Assembly (NCBI GenBank): GCA_902515155.1
Contig: CABXTT010000013.1
Span: 1-32,806 of the forward strand
DNA: 32,806 nt
Direction: 5' to 3'
Origin: an uncultured SAR86 cluster bacterium
Lineage (GTDB): Bacteria; Pseudomonadota; Gammaproteobacteria; Magnimaribacterales; D2472
Shown here: piece by piece, positions 8,548 to 17,059 of the stretch
How positions within the stretch are numbered: position 1 is the first letter of the stretch
Layout of the letters: every line of letters begins with the position of its first letter
Translations under genes and position numbers: made by a program
The notes under the pieces: model-generated
Database searches by the model: none
What the model was told of the DNA's origin: nothing
Seen by the model: the letters and a program-made list of their open reading frames with translations, nothing else

Positions 8548-9597
8548 GTGGAATTCAACATTTTTAAGACAGTAAGGGGTTATTTTTCGAATGATCTTTC
8601 TATAGATCTAGGTACTGCAAACACCCTTATTTATACTAAAGATGTTGGAATTGTTCTTGATGAGCCTTCTGTGGTTGCTATTAGAGAATCCAGGGGCCAG
8701 AAAACAGTTGTTGCAGTTGGAACAGAAGCAAAAAAAATGCTTGGTAGAACCCCTGGAAACATAAAAGCTATCAGACCATTATCTGAAGGAGTTATCGCTG
8801 ACTTCCAGGTTACTGAAAAAATGCTTCAGCATTTTATAGCCAAAGTTCATGAACAAAGATTTATCAAACCAAGTCCAAGGGTGCTTGTGTGTGTTCCCTG
8901 TAGATCAACTCAAGTTGAAAGGAGAGCAATTAGAGAATCCGTTTTGGGTGCTGGAGCACGTGACGTAAAATTAATAGAAGAGCCTATGGCCGCAGCAATT
9001 GGTGCTGGCTTACCTGTTGAGGAAGCTAGTGGGAATATGGTTGTAGATATTGGTGGTGGCACATCTGAAATCGCTATTCTTTCTCTAAATGGAGTTGTCT
9101 ATTCAGAATCGGTAAAAATTGGTGGAGATAAAATGGATGAATCTATAACTTCCTGGATAAGAAGAAATTATGGGTGCGTTATTGGAGAATCAACTGCTGA
9201 AAAAATTAAATATACAATTGGATGTGCAACACAAGAATCAGAAAAACTTGAGATGTCTATAACAGGTAGAAACCTTGCAGAAGGAATTCCCGAAACGTTT
9301 ACCATTAATAGTGAACAAATTTTTGATGCAATGAAAGATCCCTTATATGGAATAGTCAGAGCAATTAGGAATGCTTTAGAGCTTTCACCTCCAGAGTTAG
9401 CTGCTGATATTGCTGAAAGAGGAATAGTTCTTACAGGTGGAGGGGCTTTGATGAGAGACTTAGATAAATTAATATCAAGCTCAACAGGAATACCAGTAAT
9501 TGTTGCCGAAGATCCATTAACTTGCGTAGCAAGAGGAGGGGGTCAAGCTCTCGAAATTATGGACAAGTATAATATTGATCTTCTTTCTTCTGAGTAA
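8548..9597 (+). CDS. mreB: Rod-shape-determining actin homologue MreB
   Basis: MreB polymerises under the inner membrane and directs lateral wall synthesis. I start it at GTG 8548 (349 aa): AAAGGGA (8536-8542) lies 5 bases upstream, and the protein then begins shortly before the universal '[17 protein letters not shown]'. An in-frame ATG at 8500 would add 16 residues that no MreB has. Actin-fold motifs are intact: phosphate-1 'DLGTANT', '[15 protein letters not shown]', phosphate-2 '[13 protein letters not shown]' and the adenosine motif '[15 protein letters not shown]'. mreC follows after 5 bases, and the order mreB-mreC-mreD is canonical. Its presence suggests a rod or curved-rod cell shape. 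Confidence 0.97.
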   Translation: MEFNIFKTVRGYFSNDLSIDLGTANTLIYTKDVGIVLDEPSVVAIRESRGQKTVVAVGTEAKKMLGRTPGNIKAIRPLSEGVIADFQVTEKMLQHFIAKVHEQRFIKPSPRVLVCVPCRSTQVERRAIRESVLGAGARDVKLIEEPMAAAIGAGLPVEEASGNMVVDIGGGTSEIAILSLNGVVYSESVKIGGDKMDESITSWIRRNYGCVIGESTAEKIKYTIGCATQESEKLEMSITGRNLAEGIPETFTINSEQIFDAMKDPLYGIVRAIRNALELSPPELAADIAERGIVLTGGGALMRDLDKLISSSTGIPVIVAEDPLTCVARGGGQALEIMDKYNIDLLSSE

Positions 9598-9602
9598 AAA
9601 AA

Positions 9603-10436
9603 ATGGCTAGGGTGGCACCCACTACTGGTTCAAAAATCTTATATTTATTGTGTTTGATTATTGGATCACTTCTTTTATACATAGATATAAACTACAAGAT
9701 CTTTGAAGGAGTTAAAAATAACTATAAATCAGCTCTTATAACCTCATCTTATCTTGCAAAAAGTCTAACAATCGATCCTTTTGTTTATATATATGAGCTA
9801 TCTAAGTTGAAAAGTACACTAATCGATGAGAATAAAAAATTAAAAAGGGAATTGGATGAGAGTTATCTTTCTAACTTTATAATATCGAGAGAAACTAAAT
9901 TTTTTTCAGATAGCAGCTCTATTGAAAAACTTTTAGATTTTTATAACTTGGACAAGGTCTTCCATCTGTCAGAAATTAAATATTTTGATACAGAGAAATA
10001 TTTTTGTTGCGATCAGCATAGGCTATTTATCCAATCAGTAACACCATCTAAAAAAAATTTTACAGGAAGCCCAGTTTTTAATAGTTCAGGAATAGTAGGT
10101 CAAGTAATATATGATAATGGTATAAAGGAAGTGATGCTATTATCTGATAGCACTCATTCTTTTCCAGTATTTTCAGATGATTATTTTTGTAATGCTTCTG
10201 GCACAGGATCTCCAGGACTTATATCTTGTAGTTATAGCTCATTAATATGGCCCAAACCAATCTTTGAAGGGCAAAAATTTTTTTCATCTGGTATGGGAGG
10301 TATATATCCTAGAAATGTTTATGTAGGAGCTGCAAAAAATATAAAGAAAATTGATGATGTAAATATTAAGTTTGATATAGTCCTAGCAACGGATCCGTTA
10401 AAAGAGAATAACTTAGCAATATTAGAGAACCAATGA
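9603..10436 (+). CDS. mreC: Rod-shape-determining protein MreC
   Basis: MreC (277 aa) is a single-pass inner-membrane protein whose periplasmic beta domains activate the PBP2/RodA elongation machine. A transmembrane helix is at about 12-28, a coiled coil at about 58-80 ('ENKKLKRELDES'), then the beta-barrel region with 'GSPVFNSSGIVGQVI' and 'SDSTHSFPVFSDD', corresponding to the conserved 'VINxxGVVGQV' and 'DxxxxIPV' blocks. It is on the short side compared with E. coli MreC (about 367 aa), lacking the long C-terminal tail. It overlaps mreD by 4 bases (ATGA), so both are probably translationally coupled. Confidence 0.93.
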   Translation: MARVAPTTGSKILYLLCLIIGSLLLYIDINYKIFEGVKNNYKSALITSSYLAKSLTIDPFVYIYELSKLKSTLIDENKKLKRELDESYLSNFIISRETKFFSDSSSIEKLLDFYNLDKVFHLSEIKYFDTEKYFCCDQHRLFIQSVTPSKKNFTGSPVFNSSGIVGQVIYDNGIKEVMLLSDSTHSFPVFSDDYFCNASGTGSPGLISCSYSSLIWPKPIFEGQKFFSSGMGGIYPRNVYVGAAKNIKKIDDVNIKFDIVLATDPLKENNLAILENQ

Positions 10437-10915
10437 AGAATTTAAGTTTATTTAAGATTTTTATACTTTTATTTATCTCAAATTTTTTTGAGTCATTGCT
10501 TGCTCCTTTTTTTATAATTTTAAACATTATCGTACCAGTTACGTTTTTATTTTTTAGTTTTATAGCTTACAACTCAAGAACTAATTTTAATGCAATAACT
10601 TCTTTTGTTTTGGGAATCTATGTTGATCTTATTTCAGATTCTTTTTTTGGTTTAAATGCTATCCTCTTCAGTCTATCAAGCTTTGTAATAAATAGTTATT
10701 CAAACACTTTTAAATTGTTTTCTTACCTTCAAATATGTATCTTCTTTGGGATTACTTCAACTTTTTATATAGGCTTTTTGAATTTATTTATTAATGTTCA
10801 AAATTTTTCTTACCCTGTTTTATTTGTGAGCTTTATTTTTAATACATTTTTATGTCTGATTTTAAGTATGAGTAAATTTTATATCCCAAACTTATCAATT
10901 AATAAGAGGATATAA
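10433..10915 (+). CDS. mreD: Rod-shape-determining protein MreD
   Basis: A 160-residue, strongly hydrophobic protein with about five predicted membrane helices, near the usual MreD length. Primary sequence is weakly conserved in this family, but 'GIYVDLISDSFFGLNAI' (63-79) matches the diagnostic 'GLLLDLLxGxxLGxxAL' block. Position after mreC and the ATGA overlap make the call safe. MreD is the inner-membrane partner of MreC in the elongasome. In related bacteria maf and rng normally follow; here the next gene is a YhdP-like protein 11 bases downstream. Confidence 0.92.
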   Translation: MKNLSLFKIFILLFISNFFESLLAPFFIILNIIVPVTFLFFSFIAYNSRTNFNAITSFVLGIYVDLISDSFFGLNAILFSLSSFVINSYSNTFKLFSYLQICIFFGITSTFYIGFLNLFINVQNFSYPVLFVSFIFNTFLCLILSMSKFYIPNLSINKRI

Positions 10916-10926
10916 CCGTTAATAGT

Positions 10927-13278
10927 ATGATTAAAAGAGTATTTAAATATCTTTTGATATCAGCTATTTCATTTATAGCTATATTATTGCTCTTTTACAT
11001 TTTCTTTATTAATAGACCGGATCTAGCTATAAAGTCCTATGATCAGTTTTTCCTCCTTAACAGTTCGATAGAAATAAAATCTGTATCGTCAAATAAAAAT
11101 TTCTTAAATCCCAGCTTCACTATTGAAGATATAAATATAAAAAATAAGAATAATACTTTGGTAGCATTGCCCAAAATTACTATTGGCATAAATATTATTA
11201 AATCATTAGTACAAGATCATTTGGTGCTATCTTCGCTTGAAATTGATTCATATGAATTTAGTAATAATGCCTCTGGAGGCAGTTTCAATAATATTCATAT
11301 TTCTGGTGCAAATCTAAATTTTACTAGTTCAGACATCCAGATTAGATCTGACTTTTTTGAAATTCTTTCTTCTGATACAGGTCTCATAATAGTTTTTGAT
11401 AATGGAGAAATGAACTCTTTTCCATATGATAAATTAAATCTTTTTATCGATACTCCTAATAATAAGATCTTTTATTCAAGCGAGCATTATATTGATAATA
11501 ATATTATTAATAATTTAGAACTGTTTGATCTAAGCGCATTTGCTATTTCTGATATTAATTTAAAACTTTTTACAAAAGGATTATTTAGACTTGATACAAA
11601 TGATTCTCAACGATTTAGCAAAATTATCTTTAATGACACAAGTTTTACAAGTAATGCTGGATTCAAGGTCGAGAGCATAAAGTCCGAACTTTATTCAAAT
11701 ATAGACCAATCTCTTGTTGGTCTTTTTACTTCATCTATTCCAGATCAAAAAATAAAGGGAAGTTTATCATACACAACAGACCAAAAATTATTGATAAGGT
11801 CTAATTTGCTAATTGATATGAAAAATATCTTGGAACCTAATACATACATAAATTTAACTGGCAATGAATCATTTTCATCACTAATCCAAATAGTAAATAA
11901 AAAGATATCAATGACATTGTCATCAGAGCTAAAAAGAACAAACATTAGTTCCTCCTTGCCTATGTTAAATAAACCATCTATGACACCACTTAAAACATCG
12001 ATTTTCATAAATGACTTAACAGAACCTTCCTATGATATAAAAAATAAAATTTTCTCAGCAAATATCGACAAAAATAATTTTGGATATTTTTCTTATGGAA
12101 ATTATTTTGATACAGAGATTCTAAATAAAAATCACGACGATGGATTTTATGTTTATCTTAGTTTCAACAAAATTTCATTAGATGATTTAGATTATTCATC
12201 TGCAGGTAAAGGAAACTCAAATATAAAAATAGTAAAAATTAATTCAAAAGAGCTAAATATTCTAAATAATAAATTTGCTAATCAGCAAATAAAAATAGAT
12301 TTGAGTAAAAAAACTATTAATGCAGAAATTACAGGGAAGGATCTAAATGGAAAAATTGATATAGATCCTTCTGGGTTCACAAAAATTTATATCGAAGATT
12401 CAAGGTTAAATTTACTGAATTTAAATTTTTCTGGACTACAAGCCGATGATATAACTTCAGATACTATTAATATTAGATTTATAGGTAAGGATATTAGAAC
12501 AGAAGATGATTATTTTAAAAACATAGATTTTTATTTACTAAGTAACAAGACAATTACCACGATTGACGATATTAATATAAAAAGCAATCGCTTAAAGGTG
12601 AGCCCATATAAAGCCAATAAAAAAGCATATATTAGTTTCAACAGAGATAAGGATCTCTATAAAGTTAGAGGTTTATATGAGATTAATAATGGACTAGGAA
12701 TTTTAAAGAATATATCAAATTATGACTTTAGTTTTTTAAATACAGAACTAAATGTTCAATGGACTAGTTTGAGCAATCTTATAAATTTAGAAGGCGACAT
12801 AGATTTTCTTGTAAAGGATATTTACTTAGACAGAGATATTCCAGATTCAACATTTTTAAAAGCACTAAAAGTATTGAATTTAAATGCTGTAATAGATGCA
12901 GTGAATGATCAAAGTAACTCGAAAAAAAATGACGTTTTAAAAATTAATAGAGCCTCTGGGAAAATAGTCCTCAGCGAAAGCAGAGGATTTATCCCTGAAT
13001 CAATAATTCTAGAGACAAATGAAGCAAGTATGAAATGGTCGGGAGATGTATTAAAAAATAAACAAGGTGAGATGAACGAATTAAGACTCAACTTGGGAAT
13101 GAGATTAAAGATATCTGAAAACATTCCCTGGTATGCTGCAATAATAGGAGGCATGCCTGCGCTTGCAGGCGGGATAGTTTTTGAAAATATATTTGAAGAT
13201 ACCCTTGATGACGTCTCCACCATAAACTTTAAAGTAGAGGGTACAGTTGACGATCCTAACTTAATTAGACTAGATTAA
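10927..13278 (+). CDS. yhdP: YhdP-like AsmA-family protein, short version
   Basis: A 783-residue protein with one N-terminal membrane helix (about 10-28) and a long periplasmic part rich in short beta-strand repeats, as in AsmA-like bridge proteins that move phospholipid to the outer membrane. The C-terminal 'IPWYAAIIGGMPALAGGIVF' (about 738-757) followed by 'FEDTLDDVSTINFKVEGTVDDPN' equivalents is the recognisable YhdP ending. E. coli YhdP is about 1266 residues, so the bridge would be much shorter. Location behind mreBCD is the normal place for yhdP, although maf and rng are absent. An AAGAGGA lies 16 bases from the ATG, too far to be a good ribosome site. The end overlaps mgtE by 9 bases on the opposite strand. 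Confidence 0.8.
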   Translation: MIKRVFKYLLISAISFIAILLLFYIFFINRPDLAIKSYDQFFLLNSSIEIKSVSSNKNFLNPSFTIEDINIKNKNNTLVALPKITIGINIIKSLVQDHLVLSSLEIDSYEFSNNASGGSFNNIHISGANLNFTSSDIQIRSDFFEILSSDTGLIIVFDNGEMNSFPYDKLNLFIDTPNNKIFYSSEHYIDNNIINNLELFDLSAFAISDINLKLFTKGLFRLDTNDSQRFSKIIFNDTSFTSNAGFKVESIKSELYSNIDQSLVGLFTSSIPDQKIKGSLSYTTDQKLLIRSNLLIDMKNILEPNTYINLTGNESFSSLIQIVNKKISMTLSSELKRTNISSSLPMLNKPSMTPLKTSIFINDLTEPSYDIKNKIFSANIDKNNFGYFSYGNYFDTEILNKNHDDGFYVYLSFNKISLDDLDYSSAGKGNSNIKIVKINSKELNILNNKFANQQIKIDLSKKTINAEITGKDLNGKIDIDPSGFTKIYIEDSRLNLLNLNFSGLQADDITSDTINIRFIGKDIRTEDDYFKNIDFYLLSNKTITTIDDINIKSNRLKVSPYKANKKAYISFNRDKDLYKVRGLYEINNGLGILKNISNYDFSFLNTELNVQWTSLSNLINLEGDIDFLVKDIYLDRDIPDSTFLKALKVLNLNAVIDAVNDQSNSKKNDVLKINRASGKIVLSESRGFIPESIILETNEASMKWSGDVLKNKQGEMNELRLNLGMRLKISENIPWYAAIIGGMPALAGGIVFENIFEDTLDDVSTINFKVEGTVDDPNLIRLD

Positions 13279-14607
13279 AAAAATAGTCGCCAGCCCAAGA
13301 AATGATAGAAAACCTACTACATCAGTAACAGTTGTAACTACAACACTTCCTGCAATTGCTGGGTCTTGTCTAAGGCGTCTTAAAATCAAAGGCACGAATA
13401 TACCGGCAATAACTGAGCTTACAAGATTAATTATCAATGCGCATGAGATTAAAATAGCTAAAATAATTTCTCCAAACCACATAAAAGTTATTAGACCCAC
13501 AAGAACTGAAAGAACAATTCCATTAAGAATTGAAACTGCTAATTCTCTTTTAAAAAGCCATCGAAGGTTAGAAGAATTTATTTGCTCCAAGGTTAAACCT
13601 CGCAGAACGATTGTTAGAGTCTGAGTTGCTGCAACACCCCCCATACTTGCAACAATTGGCATGAGGATAGCTAAATATACAATTTGCTCTAAAACATCTT
13701 GAAAAATATTTATAGTTACAGAGGCAATAAAAGCTGTGAATAAATTCATACTTAACCAAAAAACTCTACTTTTTGCTGCTCGGCCTGGTGGTGCAAAAGT
13801 ATCTTCTGCGACACCAGCCATACCTAAAAAATTTTGATCAGCGTCTTCTCTTATAACATCCACAACGTCATCAATGGTTACTCTTCCAAGTAGTTTTCCT
13901 GATTCATCAATAACTGCAGATGAAATTAGATCATTTCTTTCAAAAATTATTGCTACTTCTTTATCATCTTGATCAACAGACAATGGAACAATTTCAGTTT
14001 CCATTACTTCTCTTACCGTTAAGGACAGTTGACTAGTTATTATTTTACTTATGGACAATTCACCAACATAGTGATCATCTTTGGTGACAACAAAAATTTT
14101 GTCTGTGTTTTCGGGAAGCTCTTCTTGACCTCTGAGATAATTTATTACAACTTCCATAGTATGATTTGGACGAACGCTAATAACATCAGTGTTTAATAGT
14201 CCTCCAGCTGTGTTGTCAGGATAAGTTAATCCTTGCTCAATTCTTTTTCTATCTCTAAGCGACATTTTAGAGAGAATTAAATTCATTCTTTCTTCAGGTA
14301 AGTTTTGAAGAATATCTACAATCTCATCTAGCTCTAGTTCTTTTACAGCCTCCGACAATTCTTCATTAGAAATATTAGATACTAAATCTTGTTGTATTTC
14401 TTCTCCAAGATCAGCTAAGACATCTCCTTCCTCATTAGTTTCCAATAAAGAAAATAATAAATTTCTTTGTTTTGGTGGAGATGATTCAAGTGCATGCGCA
14501 ATTTCTGAGGATGACATTTTATTTAATAATCTTCTTATTTGATTAAGTGAGAGATTAGACGAATCATCTAAGATTAGCTTAAGATTATTTTTACTAATGT
14601 TATCCAT
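13270..14607 (-). CDS. mgtE: Magnesium transporter MgtE
   Basis: MgtE (445 aa, usual length) is a homodimeric Mg2+ channel of the inner membrane gated by cytosolic Mg2+. The N-terminal helical MgtE_N domain (about 1-125) contains 'LPEERMNLILSKM'. A CBS pair follows (about 130-255, with 'PDNTAGGLLNTDVISV' and 'GRVTIDDVVDVIRED'), then five membrane helices from about 280. The pore region 'ASMGGVAATQTLTIVLRG' and the last helix with 'TTVTDVVGFLSFLGLA', which carries the pore Asp, are intact. It lies 30 bases behind rpoN on the same strand. The ATG lacks a Shine-Dalgarno sequence, and TAGAAT (14615-14620, minus) lies 7 bases ahead, so it may have its own leaderless transcript. Confidence 0.95.
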   Translation of the reverse strand: MDNISKNNLKLILDDSSNLSLNQIRRLLNKMSSSEIAHALESSPPKQRNLLFSLLETNEEGDVLADLGEEIQQDLVSNISNEELSEAVKELELDEIVDILQNLPEERMNLILSKMSLRDRKRIEQGLTYPDNTAGGLLNTDVISVRPNHTMEVVINYLRGQEELPENTDKIFVVTKDDHYVGELSISKIITSQLSLTVREVMETEIVPLSVDQDDKEVAIIFERNDLISSAVIDESGKLLGRVTIDDVVDVIREDADQNFLGMAGVAEDTFAPPGRAAKSRVFWLSMNLFTAFIASVTINIFQDVLEQIVYLAILMPIVASMGGVAATQTLTIVLRGLTLEQINSSNLRWLFKRELAVSILNGIVLSVLVGLITFMWFGEIILAILISCALIINLVSSVIAGIFVPLILRRLRQDPAIAGSVVVTTVTDVVGFLSFLGLATIFLI

Positions 14608-14624
14608 TAAAAATATTCTAACCC

Positions 14625-14645
14625 ATAGATAATAAAATTATCTAT
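14625..14645. repeat. Perfect 9-bp inverted repeat across the rpoN stop codon
   Basis: ATAGATAAT (14625-14633), a 3-base loop and ATTATCTAT (14637-14645) pair perfectly and span the rpoN stop codon (14638-14640). In the minus-strand transcript this would be a hairpin at the rpoN end. No T-run follows on the minus strand, so it is not a standard intrinsic terminator; it could stabilise an mRNA 3' end or reduce read-through into mgtE. Confidence 0.5.
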
Positions 14646-15915
14646 TTCTTGAGGAGGGGATATTTAGTTTCTTTCTATACTTAGTTATTGTTCTTCTTGC
14701 TAAATTAAAACCCTTTTTATTTAGTTCTAACAGGATTTTATTATCACTTTTTGGATTTTTTTCTTCTTTAATAATATTATCTATTAATTGCATAAGCTGA
14801 AGAGGAGTAACACTTCTTGTTTTTGAAACTGAAGATACCAACAACGATTTCAAAGGAATAATACCTTTTGGTGTATCAATATATTTAGACCTCAATATTC
14901 GAGAAACGGTTGATGGATGTATTCCTAACTCTTCAGATAATTCTTTATTAGTAAGAGGATTAATTTTTAATGGATTTTCTTCAAGAAATGATATTTGTTT
15001 TTTACAAATGAGTTCACCAACATCCCTTACAGTATCATTTCTTTTTTTAACTGAAGATAGTAACCATTTAGCATCTTGAATTTTTTCAGATATTTCTTTG
15101 TTAGGATTTTTCTTTAATTCATGAATGCTCTGTTCAACAAGCTGACTATCTATGGTTATTTTAGGAAAGTTTTGATCTAAAAAATCTACTGATAATGAAT
15201 TTTTATCAAGACGAATTTTTAAATCTGGAATAATAAAATTTGTTTGCTCATAATTAAGACCTGGACTTAAATCACAAGATTTAATTAAAGTTATCGCATT
15301 ATCAATTTTTGATTCAGAGTAACCTAATTTAATAAAATCATTTTTAATATTTTGAAGATTATCTGATTGATTTTGAAATAAGATTTCAAAACACAACATC
15401 TTTGTTTCGGAATCTAATTTTTTTTTATTTATTTGGATCTTTATACATTCCTTAAAATCTCTATATCCAATACCCGGAGGTTCTAAATCTTGAATTATTT
15501 CAACTAAGACATTTTCTATCTCTTTTTGATCTACTTGATAATTAAGAATTTCTATAATGTCTTCTAATGATTCACATAATTGCCCAGCTTCATCTAAACT
15601 AGCGATAATAGTTGATGCTATCTTATTAGTTTTTAAGTCAAGCTTCAGATCATTTATTTGATTTGATAAAGACTCTTTTAAACTTTCAGATGCAGCAATA
15701 TTGAAGTCAAAGTCAAAATCATTTGCCAAATTATTGTCATAGTCAATTTCATCGGATACTTCTTTTTCAATAAATGGATTTGTATCTATTTCATTATCAA
15801 TTTTTTGTATTAATTCATATCTTGATAGTTGCAATAGGTCAATCGATTTTTTAAGAAGGGGTGTAAGAGTAATCTTTTGCTTTTGTCTAAATTCTTTTAC
15901 TAGTGATATAGCCAT
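14638..15915 (-). CDS. rpoN: RNA polymerase sigma-54 factor RpoN
   Basis: RpoN (425 aa; E. coli has 477) directs RNA polymerase to -24/-12 promoters with the help of AAA+ activators. Region I is present at the N-terminus ('KITLTPLLKKSIDLLQLSRYEL', about 14-35), though Lys and Asp replace much of its usual Gln content. The core-binding region is about 75-290. The helix-turn-helix contains 'LSEELGIHPSTVSRILRSKY' and the RpoN box is 'ARRTITKYRKKLNIP' (about 406-420), close to the E. coli ARRTVAKYR form. The gene follows lptB with 5 bases between, the classical lptA-lptB-rpoN order. The hpf, ptsN, rapZ and ptsO genes that usually follow are missing. Confidence 0.96.
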   Translation of the reverse strand: MAISLVKEFRQKQKITLTPLLKKSIDLLQLSRYELIQKIDNEIDTNPFIEKEVSDEIDYDNNLANDFDFDFNIAASESLKESLSNQINDLKLDLKTNKIASTIIASLDEAGQLCESLEDIIEILNYQVDQKEIENVLVEIIQDLEPPGIGYRDFKECIKIQINKKKLDSETKMLCFEILFQNQSDNLQNIKNDFIKLGYSESKIDNAITLIKSCDLSPGLNYEQTNFIIPDLKIRLDKNSLSVDFLDQNFPKITIDSQLVEQSIHELKKNPNKEISEKIQDAKWLLSSVKKRNDTVRDVGELICKKQISFLEENPLKINPLTNKELSEELGIHPSTVSRILRSKYIDTPKGIIPLKSLLVSSVSKTRSVTPLQLMQLIDNIIKEEKNPKSDNKILLELNKKGFNLARRTITKYRKKLNIPSSRNR

Positions 15916-15920
15916 AATAA

Positions 15921-16634
15921 CTAACTGTACATATTTCCTAAATATACTTTTTTTACAATCTCATCATTAATTAATTTTTCTTTTGGTCCGTCAGCTATAA
16001 TTTCTCCATTGTTGATAACTATAGCTTTATCACAAATTTCTAAGGCCTCTCTTACATTATGATCTGTAATTAAAATACCAATATTTTTTTCTTTAAGTGA
16101 TATTAAAACTTCTTTTATTTCGTCTATTGCGATTGGGTCTATGCCAGCAAAAGGTTCATCTAATAATATTATTTTTGGTTCAGAAGCCAATGTTCTTGCA
16201 ATTTCAACCTTTCGTCTCTGACCACCAGACAATTGCCTTCCTTTCAATTTAAGTAACTCACTTAAGTTAAATTCTTCAATAGATTTGTCAATAAAATCAT
16301 CAATCTCCTTTTTATTTTTTAATGCAATTTCTGCCAATCCTTGAAGATTTTCTAATACGGTCAAATTCTGAAAAATAGATGGTTCCTGAGGGAGATATTT
16401 TATTCCTAACTGAGACCTTCTATGCATTGGTAACGAAGAAATATTATCATCAAAATAAAAAATGCTACCTTCATCACTTTTTATAAGGCCCGCAATTAAA
16501 TAAAAAGTAGTTGTCTTGCCAGCACCATTTGGACCTAATAAACCATTAATGGTTCCATTAGAGACATCAAAACTTACATTATTAACTATTAATTTACCAT
16601 TAATGGATTTCTTTATATTTCTTAATGAGAGCAT
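15921..16634 (-). CDS. lptB: LPS export ABC transporter ATP-binding protein LptB
   Basis: LptB (237 aa, normal length) is the ATPase that drives LptFG to extract lipopolysaccharide from the inner membrane. Walker A is 'GPNGAGKT' (34-41), the Q-loop region 'YLPQEPSIF' is the LptB form, the ABC signature is 'LSGGQRRKVEIAR', Walker B is 'IILLDEPFAGID', and the switch is 'ILITDHNVRE' with its His. The 'PQEPSIFQNLTV' and 'DHNVREAL' wording separates it from amino-acid transporter ATPases. It lies 8 bases after lptA and 5 before rpoN in one likely operon. Confidence 0.97.
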   Translation of the reverse strand: MLSLRNIKKSINGKLIVNNVSFDVSNGTINGLLGPNGAGKTTTFYLIAGLIKSDEGSIFYFDDNISSLPMHRRSQLGIKYLPQEPSIFQNLTVLENLQGLAEIALKNKKEIDDFIDKSIEEFNLSELLKLKGRQLSGGQRRKVEIARTLASEPKIILLDEPFAGIDPIAIDEIKEVLISLKEKNIGILITDHNVREALEICDKAIVINNGEIIADGPKEKLINDEIVKKVYLGNMYS

Positions 16635-16642
16635 TTTATATT

Positions 16643-17059
16643 TTATTCATTGGAAGACATATTTCCGTTTTGTGGATTAAAAATTATCATATTTGAGGAA
16701 ATATTCATATTATCGTAACTCAAATTTGCACTTCCAATTAAATGTATTTTTGTATCATCAAAAAAAATTATTTTCTTTGCCTGGCCATTAAATTTTATAT
16801 TTTTATGAGTTGAATCTATAATAGAGGGATTGCCATTCACGGATATAGTTTTTTTTAAATTGTCATATATGGCATTATCAGCATCGATAATCAAAGTCCC
16901 TGTATTTATATTTACATTCTTTGTAAAAATAACCTGGTTAATATTTCTTTTTATTTCAATAGAATCTGAATTAATTTGAATATTATCTATTCTATGTTCA
17001 GAACTTTGAACACAAATAGAAAAGATAAAAATTAATGATAGAAAATTCAACCTAAACAA
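16643..17059 (-). CDS. lptA: Periplasmic LPS bridge protein LptA (short)
   Basis: A 138-residue protein with an N-terminal signal peptide ('LNFLSLIFIFSICVQSS', cleavage near 18-19) and an OstA/LptA-type beta-jellyroll: 'IQINSDSIEI', 'NQVIFTKNVNINTGTLIIDADNA', 'HLIGSANLSYDNMNI' and 'IIFNPQNG' follow the LptA repeat pattern. LptA oligomers form the periplasmic slide for lipopolysaccharide between LptC and LptD. E. coli LptA is 185 residues. The start is a TTG directly after the kdsD stop; AGGA within the kdsD end lies about 7 bases upstream, and no better ATG precedes the signal peptide. Normally lptC stands between kdsD/kdsC and lptA; it is absent here. It could be an LptC-like OstA protein, but the signal peptide and place before lptB favour LptA. 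Confidence 0.85.
   Translation of the reverse strand: MFRLNFLSLIFIFSICVQSSEHRIDNIQINSDSIEIKRNINQVIFTKNVNINTGTLIIDADNAIYDNLKKTISVNGNPSIIDSTHKNIKFNGQAKKIIFFDDTKIHLIGSANLSYDNMNISSNMIIFNPQNGNMSSNE

Noticed and set aside
9613-9628. TGGCAC near the mreC start, resembling a sigma-54 -24 element
   Set aside because: The -12 element TTGC is absent at the required spacing (bases there read ACTGG), and the site lies inside mreC.
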